Below are positions 26,159-35,545 of a stretch of 64,000 nucleotides of DNA, piece after piece (the stretch's first letter is position 1; each line of letters opens with the position of its first letter). The position numbers and the translations under genes are program-made. The stretch covers positions 930,001-994,000 of the forward strand of contig NZ_PGFJ01000001.1 of NCBI RefSeq assembly GCF_002797815.1. The letters run 5' to 3'. Source of the DNA: Mucilaginibacter auburnensis (lineage in GTDB: Bacteria > Bacteroidota > Bacteroidia > Sphingobacteriales > Sphingobacteriaceae). The notes under the pieces were generated by a model. It did no database searches and was not told where the DNA came from. It was given only the letters and a program-made list of their open reading frames with translations.

Positions 26159-29100
26159 TGATACGCAATCTTCTTGTCTTTTCGCTACGTAACCGCTGGG
26201 TGGTAATTGCAGCCAGTTTGTTACTGATGGGCGTGGGTTTCTGGTGTTTTACGCAGTTAAAAATTGAGGCGTATCCTGATATTGCCGATACCAACGTAAT
26301 AATTGTTGCGCAGTACCCCGGCCGTGCGGCTGAGGAGGTTGAGCAACAGGTAACCGTGCCTATTGAGCGGGCTTTGCAAAATACGCCCAATGTTTTAGAC
26401 AGACGCAGCCGTACTATTTTCGGGCTATCTGTAGTGCAGCTTACTTTTAAAGATGGTACTGACGATTATTTTGCGCGTCAGCAGGTTATGGAACGTATTA
26501 ACGGTGCCGAATTGCCGCCGGGAGTTGAGCCTGAACTGGCACCTATGACTACCGCGGTAGGCGAGATATTGCGTTATGTAGTAGAGGCACCGCCAACCTA
26601 CAGCCCAACGCAGCTGCGTGATTTACAGGACTGGGTAATTAAGCCAGCGCTTTTGCAGGTGCCGGGTATTGCCGATGTCACCACGTTTGGCGGTCCGTTA
26701 AAGCAATTTCATATCCTTACTTCACCTGAACGTTTGCGCAAGTACGGGCTGAATATCCAAACTATTATTGATGCCGTTAATGCCAATAACCAAAATACAG
26801 GAGGCGGTATTATAGCACGCGGTGGGCAAGGCTTTGCCGTGCGTGGCTTAGGTGCCATTAAAAATGAGCAGGACATTTTAAATATCGTTATCAAGTCTGA
26901 CGGTGGCGCGCCGGTGTTCATCCGCGATGTTGCATCTGTTGAAATTACCCCACCGCCGCCAAGTGGTGTGTTAGGTTATACCGTAAACGCTGATAAGGTA
27001 AATGTAAACAGCGGTGTAGAAGGTATTATTCTTTTAAGGCGTTACGAGAACCCAAGCGATGTGTTGAAACTAGTGAAAGACAAGATGGCCGAGATACAGG
27101 AAACATCGCTGCCGGAAGGCGTTCGGTTAAAAACGTTGTATGACCGCAGTTTTCTTATCGATCATTCATTAGAGACGGTTGCTCATACCCTAATGGAGGG
27201 TGTGTCAATTGTAATTATACTGTTGGTGCTGTTTTTGGGCAGCGTGCGTAGTGCACTGGTGGTCACGCTTACCATTCCGTTCTCATTACTATTCGCCTTT
27301 ATTTTAATGCGGTTGACAGGAATACCTGCTAACCTGTTATCATTAGGCGCTATAGACTTTGGCATAATTGTAGACGGGGCCTGCGTTATGGCCGAACACC
27401 TTATACGTAGGTATCGGAATGTTACGCCCGAAGAACGAAAAGCCGGTATTGTTGGTATAACGCTTGCGGCAGCACAGGAGGTTGGACGCGAGATATTCTT
27501 CTCCGTAACCATCATCATCCTTGCTTATACACCTATATTATTAATGACCAGGGTTGAAGGTAAGTTATTCTCGCCCATGGCGCTAACCCTTGCGTTTGCG
27601 GTAATTGGTTCCATGCTGGCAGCGCTTACCTTCATTCCTGTAATTATATCCTTCCTGTACCGGAAAAATATTGATGACATTAACAAGCCCATGAAGCAGC
27701 ACAAAAATGTGGTGTTGGATTGGCTGGAGAATGTGTACGGTAAGTACTTGTCGGGTTTACTTAAACATGCAAAGCGTACCGTATTGATTGGTTTTGGTCT
27801 TATCACCGTTATTATTTTGTTCGGTATTAAATTAGGTACTGAATTTTTGCCGGCCCTGGATGAAGGTTCTATCTTTTTAAGAGGTAACTTCCCTGCCGGT
27901 ATCACTATTCAGGAGAACGCATCATATGCGCCTAAGATCAGGCAGATCATCGCTAAATATCCGCCAATAGCCTTCGTAATTACTCAAACCGGCCGTAATG
28001 ATGATGGTACCGATCCGTTCCCGGCTAATAGAAATGAGATATTAGTTGGTTTGAAAGATTACAGCCTTTGGAGCGATACTATTTCCAAAAAGGACCTGTT
28101 GCAACGCATTAAAACCGATCTGCAAGAGCAGTTGCCGTCTGTACAGTTCTCATCCGGTCAGCCTATTATTGACCAGGTAATGGAAATTGTTACCGGTAGT
28201 GCCGCCGATCTGGCCATATCTGTAGTTGGTGACGACCTGAAAATGATGCGTCAACGTGCGGAAAAAATAGCGAAGATTGTTAATGGTACCAAGGGGGCTG
28301 ACAACGTTAACATTGAACAGGAAGGTCCGCAGGAGCAGCTTGCTATTAATATTAACCGGGAAGCAGCGGCCCGTTTCGGTATCAACGTGGCCGATATTGA
28401 TAATATGATAGAGGCCGCCATTGCCGGTAAAGCCATATCTGTTTTATATGATGGTACCAAACGCTATGATATTGTGGTGCGCTACCTGCCGGAGAACCGG
28501 AGCAGCATGGATGAGATAAAGGACCTACAGGTGCCGTCTGCCGCAGGCGCTTTGATTCCATTAAGCCAGTTAGCGCAGATCAACTACATAGAAGGTCAAA
28601 CTAACATCTATCGTTATAACAACAAACGCATGATAACCGTGCGTACTAATATTCGCGGTCGTGATCAGGGGGGCTTTGTGAAAGAATTACAGGCTAAAAT
28701 TGATAAGCAGATAAGCGTACCTAAAGGCTACAGCATAATTTACGGTGGTCAGTATGAAAATTTAGAGCGCGCCGGTAAGCAGCTAATGTTCACCATACCG
28801 CTTACTATTGTCATTGTGTTCCTGTTCTTATTTATACTTTACCGCAAAATGTCGAGCACGTTCATTACCATGAGCTGTATATTGTTTGCATTGGCAGGTG
28901 GTATTTTCGCACTGTTGATCCGGGGCTACTACTTCAACGTATCTGCAGGTGTAGGCTTTGTGAGTATATTCGGTATATCAGCCATGTCGGGCGTATTGCT
29001 GGTTTCCGCCTTAAACCGGGAGAAAGAACGAATGGCTGATGGAGCAGATATGAAAGATACGGTACTACATACATCAAAAGAGCAGTTACGTGCTTTGATG

Positions 29101-29286
29101 AGTATTTTAATAGTGGCTATTATTGGTTTGGTGCCTGCTGCAACTTCTTCCGGAATTGGCTCAGATGTTCAAAGGCCATTAGCTACCGTTATTATAGGGG
29201 GCTTAACCTGTACTCTGCTTTTCGCACCTGTCATTATTCCGCCTTTGTATTACTGGGTGCAGCAACGCGCTAAAAACAACAGATAG
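26158..29286 (+). CDS. Heavy-metal efflux RND pump, CzcA/CusA family
   Basis: A 1042-residue proton-driven pump with the RND layout: twelve membrane helices and two large periplasmic loops. TM4 carries GAIDFGIIVDGA with Asp400, Asp406 and Glu413, the proton-relay pattern of CzcA-type pumps that move Co, Zn or Cd. CusA-type Cu/Ag pumps share most of these features, so the metal is not fixed by this alone. The loop signature QTGRNDDGTDPFPANRNE is typical of the heavy-metal branch. It is the last gene of the operon and is followed by a strong hairpin. Confidence 0.94.
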   Translation: MIRNLLVFSLRNRWVVIAASLLLMGVGFWCFTQLKIEAYPDIADTNVIIVAQYPGRAAEEVEQQVTVPIERALQNTPNVLDRRSRTIFGLSVVQLTFKDGTDDYFARQQVMERINGAELPPGVEPELAPMTTAVGEILRYVVEAPPTYSPTQLRDLQDWVIKPALLQVPGIADVTTFGGPLKQFHILTSPERLRKYGLNIQTIIDAVNANNQNTGGGIIARGGQGFAVRGLGAIKNEQDILNIVIKSDGGAPVFIRDVASVEITPPPPSGVLGYTVNADKVNVNSGVEGIILLRRYENPSDVLKLVKDKMAEIQETSLPEGVRLKTLYDRSFLIDHSLETVAHTLMEGVSIVIILLVLFLGSVRSALVVTLTIPFSLLFAFILMRLTGIPANLLSLGAIDFGIIVDGACVMAEHLIRRYRNVTPEERKAGIVGITLAAAQEVGREIFFSVTIIILAYTPILLMTRVEGKLFSPMALTLAFAVIGSMLAALTFIPVIISFLYRKNIDDINKPMKQHKNVVLDWLENVYGKYLSGLLKHAKRTVLIGFGLITVIILFGIKLGTEFLPALDEGSIFLRGNFPAGITIQENASYAPKIRQIIAKYPPIAFVITQTGRNDDGTDPFPANRNEILVGLKDYSLWSDTISKKDLLQRIKTDLQEQLPSVQFSSGQPIIDQVMEIVTGSAADLAISVVGDDLKMMRQRAEKIAKIVNGTKGADNVNIEQEGPQEQLAININREAAARFGINVADIDNMIEAAIAGKAISVLYDGTKRYDIVVRYLPENRSSMDEIKDLQVPSAAGALIPLSQLAQINYIEGQTNIYRYNNKRMITVRTNIRGRDQGGFVKELQAKIDKQISVPKGYSIIYGGQYENLERAGKQLMFTIPLTIVIVFLFLFILYRKMSSTFITMSCILFALAGGIFALLIRGYYFNVSAGVGFVSIFGISAMSGVLLVSALNREKERMADGADMKDTVLHTSKEQLRALMSILIVAIIGLVPAATSSGIGSDVQRPLATVIIGGLTCTLLFAPVIIPPLYYWVQQRAKNNR

Positions 29287-29306
29287 CTGCCGGAGAAGCT
29301 GAATAG

Positions 29307-29543
29307 TTAAACTCCGGGCGTAAACAAATCATTTTGATTTACGCCCGGAGTAATTTCTTTAAACGGATACTTCCGTTTGATATGCCGGTTAAACCAAATT
29401 CCCTTTACCATGGTTGAGCGCATTTGCTTAAACACTTTTTCGGGTACATTAAGGTATTGATATACTTTGCCGGAATGATACCTTATTTCCAAAGTTTCAC
29501 TAGCCGCATAATAATGATAAGCCGCTATAACCGCTGACGGCAT
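29307..29543 (-). CDS. KTSC domain-containing protein
   Basis: A 78-residue protein matching the KTSC domain: SAVIAAYHYYAASETLEIRY, GKVYQYLNVPEKVFKQM and KGIWFNRHIKRKYP. KTSC domains occur in small proteins and at the ends of some nucleases and phage proteins; the function is unknown. The last 14 residues repeat Thr-Pro-Gly-Val because they are encoded by an inverted repeat that also acts as the efflux-operon terminator. The start overlaps the stop of the upstream 57-residue gene by one base. Confidence 0.8.
   Translation of the reverse strand: MPSAVIAAYHYYAASETLEIRYHSGKVYQYLNVPEKVFKQMRSTMVKGIWFNRHIKRKYPFKEITPGVNQNDLFTPGV
29311..29351. terminator. Terminator of the RND operon inside the KTSC gene 3' end
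   Basis: Perfect 14-bp arms (core CTCCGGGCG) surround a 13-base loop, followed by TAATTTCTTT on the plus strand. The hairpin lies within the last 14 codons of the convergent KTSC gene. Confidence 0.8.
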
Positions 29544-29716
29544 CAGTGCTTCTCCTTTTTGTAAAATTCACGAGCCTTTTTCAAACCGGTGGCAATAGCT
29601 ATGCCCTCGTCGCCACTGTCTTTCAATATCTCATTGGCTATTTCGGTTGCCTTTTCTCTGATCTTTTTAGGCTGATTTTTGTAGGATGGCGGGTAATCCC
29701 CGTTATACCATGGCAT
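29543..29716 (-). CDS. Small charged protein of 57 residues, coupled to KTSC
   Basis: A 57-residue protein starting MPWYNGDYPPSYKNQPKKI. It is rich in Lys and Glu and predicted helical, with GDEGIAIATGLKKAREF near the end. It resembles short stress-linked ChaB-like or unannotated Bacteroidota proteins, but I cannot name the family. A clear Shine-Dalgarno site (AAGGAGG) lies a few bases before the ATG, which is unusual in this phylum and supports the start. Its TGA overlaps the KTSC ATG (TGATG). Confidence 0.78.
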   Translation of the reverse strand: MPWYNGDYPPSYKNQPKKIREKATEIANEILKDSGDEGIAIATGLKKAREFYKKEKH

Positions 29717-29734
29717 AATTCCTCCTTTTTAAAT

Positions 29735-29773
29735 ATGTTATACAAACGCTGTACCACAGCGCTTGTATAACAT
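29735..29773 (-). terminator. Hairpin between Tat-SDR gene and the 57-residue gene
   Basis: Eighteen-base arms with one mismatch and a 3-base loop. A short AT-rich tail follows on the minus strand. It separates the SDR/alcohol dehydrogenase genes from the small genes downstream, probably as a partial terminator. Confidence 0.68.
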
Positions 29774-29780
29774 TAACATT

Positions 29781-30788
29781 TTATGGCTGACCGCCACCTC
29801 CTGCTGCACCGTAAATTTGTCCGTTAGCGTAGCTGGCATCCGCAGCTGCTAATTGCACATAAATGGATGCTAATTCAGCTGGCTGTCCGGGTCTGCCCAT
29901 TGGCGTATCACCACCAAATTGTTTAAGTTTTTCCATGGTTGCGCCACCGCTAACTTGCAGCGGTGTCCAGATAGGACCGGGTGCTACGCCATTAACGCGG
30001 ATACCTTTTGGTCCTAACTGCTTAGCCAACGATTTAATGTAATTTACCGTAGTAGCTTTAGTTTGTGCATAGTCATATAAATTAGCAGATGGGTCATAAG
30101 CTTGCTCTGATGCAGTACCAATAATGGTTGAGCCCGGCTGCAAATAAGGCATGGCGGCTTTTATTATCCAGAAAGGGGCGTAAACGTTGGTTTTCATGGT
30201 CCAGTCAAACTGCTCACTCGAAATGTCCATTATTGACTCATGAGTTTGTTGCCTTGCTGCATTATTCACAACTATATCCAGCCCGCCTAATTGCTTGGCT
30301 GCCTCGTCAACCAATCGTTTACAGAACGCTTCATCACGCAGATCGCCTGGAATAGCAACCGCTTTACGTCCTGCCGCTTTTATCAATTGCAGCACTTCCT
30401 GCGCATCAGGTTCTTCGGTAGGGTAATAATTTATTGCCACATCAGCACCTTCCCGGGCGTATGCAATTGCTGCAGCCCTCCCCATTCCTGAGTCGCCGCC
30501 GGTTATTAATGCTTTACGTCCTGCCAACCTTCCTGAGCCTTTATAAGTTTTTTCACCATGGTCCGGTCTCGGATTCATTTTGCTGGCCAAACCCGGCCAG
30601 GGCTGGGTTTGTTCCTGAAAAGGAGGCTTAGGATATTTAGAAGTTGGGTCGTCTAATGGCATTACGTTATTAACAGTTGCGCCTGTACCTGCCTGCGCCG
30701 ATAGCACAGGAGCAATAGCCGCGGCGGCCAGCGTTGTGCCTAAGCCGGCAACCATTTGTCGCCGGCTTAATTTATTTTCTTCGCTCAT
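29781..30788 (-). CDS. SDR oxidoreductase with Tat signal (YghA/YdaD-like)
   Basis: A 335-residue short-chain dehydrogenase. The nucleotide-binding GGDSGMGRAAA and active-site YAQTK (with Ser in TASEQAY) are intact. The core is close to E. coli YghA, including the N-terminal KMNPRPDHGEKTYKGSGRLAGRKALITGG region. It carries an extra N-terminus LSRRQMVAGLG followed by a hydrophobic, Ala-rich stretch, a twin-arginine export signal with Arg9-Arg10. The substrate is unknown. Export of a cofactor-binding enzyme fits the Tat route, and two TatA genes lie at 59.6 kb. Confidence 0.88.
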   Translation of the reverse strand: MSEENKLSRRQMVAGLGTTLAAAAIAPVLSAQAGTGATVNNVMPLDDPTSKYPKPPFQEQTQPWPGLASKMNPRPDHGEKTYKGSGRLAGRKALITGGDSGMGRAAAIAYAREGADVAINYYPTEEPDAQEVLQLIKAAGRKAVAIPGDLRDEAFCKRLVDEAAKQLGGLDIVVNNAARQQTHESIMDISSEQFDWTMKTNVYAPFWIIKAAMPYLQPGSTIIGTASEQAYDPSANLYDYAQTKATTVNYIKSLAKQLGPKGIRVNGVAPGPIWTPLQVSGGATMEKLKQFGGDTPMGRPGQPAELASIYVQLAAADASYANGQIYGAAGGGGQP

Positions 30789-30798
30789 AGTGCTGCTT

Positions 30799-31593
30799 TT
30801 AATGTTGATCCTGTTCTACTGGTTTTTGTTGTTCATTCATCATATGGGCCACTGCACTATCCGGCATCAGGTTGGCTCCGGTGATCATCGCTTTATTTTT
30901 AAAGCCTGATATTACGTAGTCTTCTCCCGCCATTAAGGCTTCGTAACCATCTTTAGCAACATCAACAGGGTCTGATAGCGAATCTTTGTCCTGTACTATC
31001 CTGCTTTCGTTCATGCCGGCTTTATTAAAGAAATCGGTATCCGTAGCGCCCGGCAATAAGGCTGTGAATGTTATGCCACTGTCTTTCATTTCCTCGCGTA
31101 CAGCTAAGGTGAAAGAATATACAAAAGCCTTAGTGCCATGATAAACTGCTTGCCATGGCCCGGGCACCTTACTAGCTATGGACGCCAGGTTAAGCACTTT
31201 ACCTTCGCCGCGTGTAAGCATCTGGTTAACAAAGTGCTTGGTTAATATTACTGTAGAGCAAATGTTGAGGTGAATCATGTCCAATTCACGCTCAAGGTCA
31301 TTGTCTTTAAACAGGCCGTACAAACCTTGCGCGGCATCGTTCACTAATACATCAACTTGTTGTGTTATTTCGGTACATAAAGCTTTGGCCTCGTCCATAA
31401 TTGAAAGGTCTTTGGCAATGGTAGATACTTTAACGCCCATTGCACTAAGCTCTGCTGATGTGCTGTCTAATTCCTGTTGATTACGTGCAACAATGATGAG
31501 ATTATACCCATCCTGCGCAAATAACTTTGCTAATTCTTTGCCTATACCGCTGGTTCCACCGGTAATTAGCGCTGTTTTTCCTTGATTTTCCAT
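30799..31593 (-). CDS. SDR family oxidoreductase
   Basis: A 264-residue classical SDR: GGTSGIGKE for NAD(P) binding, NDAAQGLYG, active-site Ser in LASIAS, and YHGTK with catalytic Tyr and Lys. It resembles cytoplasmic DltE/YqjQ-type SDRs of broad specificity. There is no signal peptide. It is encoded 10 bases upstream of the Tat-SDR gene and 33 bases downstream of the alcohol dehydrogenase, so the three are probably one transcript. Confidence 0.88.
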   Translation of the reverse strand: MENQGKTALITGGTSGIGKELAKLFAQDGYNLIIVARNQQELDSTSAELSAMGVKVSTIAKDLSIMDEAKALCTEITQQVDVLVNDAAQGLYGLFKDNDLERELDMIHLNICSTVILTKHFVNQMLTRGEGKVLNLASIASKVPGPWQAVYHGTKAFVYSFTLAVREEMKDSGITFTALLPGATDTDFFNKAGMNESRIVQDKDSLSDPVDVAKDGYEALMAGEDYVISGFKNKAMITGANLMPDSAVAHMMNEQQKPVEQDQH

Positions 31594-31626
31594 GGTAGAT
31601 AGTAGTTTTAGTAGTTTTAATTTGAT

Positions 31627-32790
31627 TTATTCTCCGGGTTTGAGCACCACTTTTACACAGTCCTCTTCTTTTTCATCAAATATTTTGTAGCCGTGGGCTA
31701 CCTGGCTAAGTGGTAAACTATGCGTAATGATATCATCTAAAACCACCTTATCCTCTTTTACCAGATCAATTAAATGATCGATGTAATTCAATACAGGTGC
31801 CTGTCCCATTTTAAGTGTGATGCCTTTGTCAAATAGCCTGTGCAATGGGAAGTTGTCATAAGGTGAGCCATAAACCCCTACTATTGATACTGTACCCATA
31901 CGGCGTACCGCTTTAAAGCAGAGGTCAAGAACCTTCATGCTGCCCACTTCAAAGTTTACAGCAGACTTTATTTTATCGAAAACCCCGCGTTTAGGTTCAA
32001 AGCCAACGGCATCCACACAAACGTCGGCACCGCGGCCATTGGTCATTGCACGGATGGCTTCAACTACATCAACTTTATCAGGATTCAAGGTATCTACCTT
32101 GTTTACGGCTTTGGCTTTCTCCAATCTGTATTCCAATGGATCAATAGCTATTACACGGCTTGCTCCATTGAGCCATGCCGCTTTTTGAGCCATTAAACCA
32201 ACCGGGCCCGAACCAAAAATAGCCACTACTTCACCTCCCTTTAGCTGTGCCCAATCAATAGCCGACCAGCCAGTAGGAAATATATCGGTAAGAAAAAGTA
32301 CCTGCTCATCGCTCATATTGTCCGGCACTATCCGCGGACTAATATCTGCGTAGGGCACTCTCACATATTCAGCCTGTCCGCCTGAGTAGCCACCGTACAG
32401 ATCGGTATAACCAAATAATGCCGCACCTTTCTGATCGGTCAGATCACCGTTAGGGCCATAATGCTCGTAGTTGGAATGTTCGCATGCTGGTGATGCGCCA
32501 TGGGTACAAAAAAAGCAGCTGCCACAGGCAATAGGGAAGGGTACAACTACACGGTCGCCTTTTTTAAGGTTCTTCACTTCTGCGCCAACTTCTTCTACAA
32601 TGCCCATAAACTCATGGCCCATTATCATGGGTTCGGGCTGTGGTACACCACCGCTTAGAATGTGCAGGTCAGATCCGCAAATGGCAGTTGATGTTACCTT
32701 CAATATTACATCGGTTGCCAGTTCAATGCGTGGGTCGGGCATGGTATCATAACGGATATCGCCTGGTTTGTGAAATACGGCTGCTTTCAT
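31627..32790 (-). CDS. Zinc-dependent alcohol dehydrogenase, formaldehyde-dehydrogenase-like
   Basis: A 387-residue zinc medium-chain dehydrogenase. Catalytic zinc ligands are Cys38 (ICGSD) and His59/Glu60 (GHEFMG); structural zinc cysteines lie in ACGSCFFCTHGASPAC. The Rossmann motif is GSGPVGLM. Length and the extended loop (LTDQKGAALFGYTDLYGG) match the glutathione-independent formaldehyde dehydrogenase-like branch, though the substrate here is not known. It is the first gene of the leftward SDR cluster. Confidence 0.9.
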   Translation of the reverse strand: MKAAVFHKPGDIRYDTMPDPRIELATDVILKVTSTAICGSDLHILSGGVPQPEPMIMGHEFMGIVEEVGAEVKNLKKGDRVVVPFPIACGSCFFCTHGASPACEHSNYEHYGPNGDLTDQKGAALFGYTDLYGGYSGGQAEYVRVPYADISPRIVPDNMSDEQVLFLTDIFPTGWSAIDWAQLKGGEVVAIFGSGPVGLMAQKAAWLNGASRVIAIDPLEYRLEKAKAVNKVDTLNPDKVDVVEAIRAMTNGRGADVCVDAVGFEPKRGVFDKIKSAVNFEVGSMKVLDLCFKAVRRMGTVSIVGVYGSPYDNFPLHRLFDKGITLKMGQAPVLNYIDHLIDLVKEDKVVLDDIITHSLPLSQVAHGYKIFDEKEEDCVKVVLKPGE

Positions 32791-33010
32791 AGTTAGTATC
32801 TTAATAATTTTAGATTAATAAATTTTCTTTATAGTAATTCAACAAAACAGAAATGATTTGTTTTTTAATAAAAATGAAAATTTACCTTTTTGAGGAGATT
32901 TGATTCATACACAGGCGAAAAGCACGTAAAACGCGCACCGGGCGCAGGTATTAATACTTGACCGTATGTTCAGAAAGTATTGAACGGGAAAAAAATGAAA
33001 AAACGGTGTG

Positions 33011-35419
33011 TTAAACCAGTGGTAGGCTGAAGTAGAATGTTGAGCCATGCCCGCTTTCGCTCTTCACCCCAATTTCGCCATCGTGGCGGCGAATGATCTC
33101 GGCACTTAGATACAAACCAATGCCAAAGCCGGAAATATGACGGGTGTTGTTACTCTCCACCCTGAAATAGCGGTCAAAAACTTTTGCCTGGTCTTCGGGT
33201 GATAAGCCTATACCTTCATCTGTTACGCTTACCACTGCTTTGTTATTTTCGATGCCACATTTAATTTCTACATCTTTGCCCTTTGGCGAGTATTTAATGG
33301 CATTGCTGATGAGGTTAGTAAGCACTGAACCTATTTTATCGGCATCTGCATTGATCATAATATGATCGCACAGATTATATTTTATGGTATGGGTTGACGC
33401 TGTAAAAGCTATCTCTTTTACAACTTCTTCTACAAGGTCATGCAGGTCAAATTCTTTTTTATCTATTAAAAGTTTTGCCGATTCAAGCCTTGATACATTT
33501 AAAAAGCCGTTGATCATAGTTGCCATTCTTTTCACCTGCTGATTAGCTTTACCCATAGCGCCTGCCAAAAACGGGTCTTCACTATTTTTTAACTTGGTGT
33601 TGGCCACCTGAACAATAGCCGTGAGCGAGGTGAGTGGTGTTTTCAACTCATGGCTCACCATGCCAATGAAATCGTTTTTACGTTGTTCGTCTTCCTTTTG
33701 CTCAGTAACATCATTAGTTATACCTGCAAAATATGCTTCCGAATTTTCTCCGGCTTGCTGATACGTGCCTATAGAACGTAGCCAACGCTGTTTGCCATCA
33801 TGGAAACCGGTAACCGGGAAGGTAAGATCAAAGCGTTTGCCCCTTATTATGGCAGCTTCAACCATGTCATTAGCCATTTGCCGGTATTCCTCCCTGATCT
33901 GATTTATCAAGGCCTGTAGAGACGGCTCTTCGTCGCTTTTAAAGCCATAAAGTTCTTTTAAACGCGGCGAAGCGTAAAACTCCATGGTTCTTATATTGAT
34001 GGAATAGGTGCCTGAATCTGCGGCTTCAATGGCTAACCGCAGGGCAACTTCACTTTCTTCAATTTTTTTACGGGCATCTAAAAGTTCCTTATTAACCAGT
34101 GCCAACTGGTTATTAGCTGCAAGTAATTCTTCGTTTGAAGCGGCCTGCTCTTCATTAGTAGCAACCATTTCTTCATTAATAGCCTGCAATTCCTCCGAAC
34201 TTTTAGCCAACTCATCCTCCATTATTTTGCGTTCGGTTACATCACGAGTGGTGCCGGCAATGGCTTCAACCTCGCCATGCTCATTTAGTACAGGTATAAG
34301 TATATAGTCGTAAATGCGTTTACCAAATTCGGCGTGCGGAAATGCAACTTCACCACGTAAAGGCTGTTTTGTAGCAACTATTCTATCAGTTTCGCGCTCG
34401 TGCATGGTGGCATGCCATTCCTCGTAACCATGATCGCGGAAACCTCTGCCTATTGCCTGCTCCCATGTTTTTCCCCACATTTTTAACAAGGCATGGTTAA
34501 CATAGGTAAATTTGTAATCCAGGTCCCAAACGTACATAAGGTCGGGCGTACCCGCAGTTATCGTTTCATAGATCCTTTTCTGGCGATCAGCTTGTTCGGT
34601 TGCTTCACGCAGTTTGTGTTGTGCTTTTATCAGTTCTGTTACGTCAAAAACAAAATTGACTATGCCGTCAATATTTCCGTCGTGATCACGCCGGGCCTGA
34701 AAGCTGAAATTAAAATACCTTTCGCGGGTAGGGCCGCCTTCATATTCAGCTACCGGAATCAGCATTTCATTCATTTTGAAAGTTTCTCCGGTTTTATAGA
34801 CACTTAGTAGTGCGGTCTGAACAGGCGTTCCTACCAATTCAGGCAAGGCTTCAAAAATAGAGCGACCTGCTAAGTTACGGCCCGGCAGTATTTCCTGATA
34901 GGCGGGGTTAACCATTTCATAAATTAGCTGCGGTCCCTGCAAAATGCATATGCCTGCCAACGCTTGCATGAACACACTTTTTAAACCGTCGCGCTCCTGC
35001 TGAAAATTTAGTTTAGATGCCTCTTCTTTTTTGCGCTCTATAACATCTTCTGTTTTTTCCAAAGCCCATATGGCAAGTTTAATAACCCGCCCATCTTTAT
35101 TTTTTATAGGAGAATAAACCAGATTGATATAAATTTTTTGCTTACTGCCATTTCTCTCTATGGCACGCTCTACTTCATTAGCATGAAAAGGTTCCCCGTT
35201 TTTTACCACACCTTGCATGGCGTCTTCGTACCTGCCTCTTGCTTCAGGAAAGATGTCCCAATAAAAATTTCCAATAATTGCCTCGGAAGATTTCCCTGCC
35301 ACCGCTATAAATTTATCATTTACCAGTTCGGCAACTAAAGTATCTGCATTGAGTATACAAATGCCAACAGGCGCTGATGAGATGGTTGTATAGAGGCTTT
35401 CTTCGTCGGCAAACAACAT
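33011..35419 (-). CDS. Multi-PAS sensor histidine kinase
   Basis: An 802-residue soluble kinase. Three PAS/PAC domains run from about 1-130, 150-270 and 285-395. A Glu/Asn-rich coiled coil (around 400-450, repeats of EELxAxNEE) joins them to a fourth PAS (455-575). HisKA follows with GMVSHELKTPLTSL, then an ATPase domain with NLISNAIKYSP and GFGIGLYLS. There is no membrane helix, so it senses a cytoplasmic signal. No response regulator is adjacent; the partner is unknown. A 220-base gap separates it from the alcohol dehydrogenase. Confidence 0.9.
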   Translation of the reverse strand: MLFADEESLYTTISSAPVGICILNADTLVAELVNDKFIAVAGKSSEAIIGNFYWDIFPEARGRYEDAMQGVVKNGEPFHANEVERAIERNGSKQKIYINLVYSPIKNKDGRVIKLAIWALEKTEDVIERKKEEASKLNFQQERDGLKSVFMQALAGICILQGPQLIYEMVNPAYQEILPGRNLAGRSIFEALPELVGTPVQTALLSVYKTGETFKMNEMLIPVAEYEGGPTRERYFNFSFQARRDHDGNIDGIVNFVFDVTELIKAQHKLREATEQADRQKRIYETITAGTPDLMYVWDLDYKFTYVNHALLKMWGKTWEQAIGRGFRDHGYEEWHATMHERETDRIVATKQPLRGEVAFPHAEFGKRIYDYILIPVLNEHGEVEAIAGTTRDVTERKIMEDELAKSSEELQAINEEMVATNEEQAASNEELLAANNQLALVNKELLDARKKIEESEVALRLAIEAADSGTYSINIRTMEFYASPRLKELYGFKSDEEPSLQALINQIREEYRQMANDMVEAAIIRGKRFDLTFPVTGFHDGKQRWLRSIGTYQQAGENSEAYFAGITNDVTEQKEDEQRKNDFIGMVSHELKTPLTSLTAIVQVANTKLKNSEDPFLAGAMGKANQQVKRMATMINGFLNVSRLESAKLLIDKKEFDLHDLVEEVVKEIAFTASTHTIKYNLCDHIMINADADKIGSVLTNLISNAIKYSPKGKDVEIKCGIENNKAVVSVTDEGIGLSPEDQAKVFDRYFRVESNNTRHISGFGIGLYLSAEIIRRHDGEIGVKSESGHGSTFYFSLPLV

Positions 35420-35545
35420 AGCAAGGCTGATTCGGTTTAAATGCTATCAAATTAACTAAAAAACAAGGGTTTTGTTTAGAACGAGAACCGTTTACTTAAA
35501 CAAAACCTTAGTTACAACATGCGGTTGTATAGTAGAAAAACGTTT

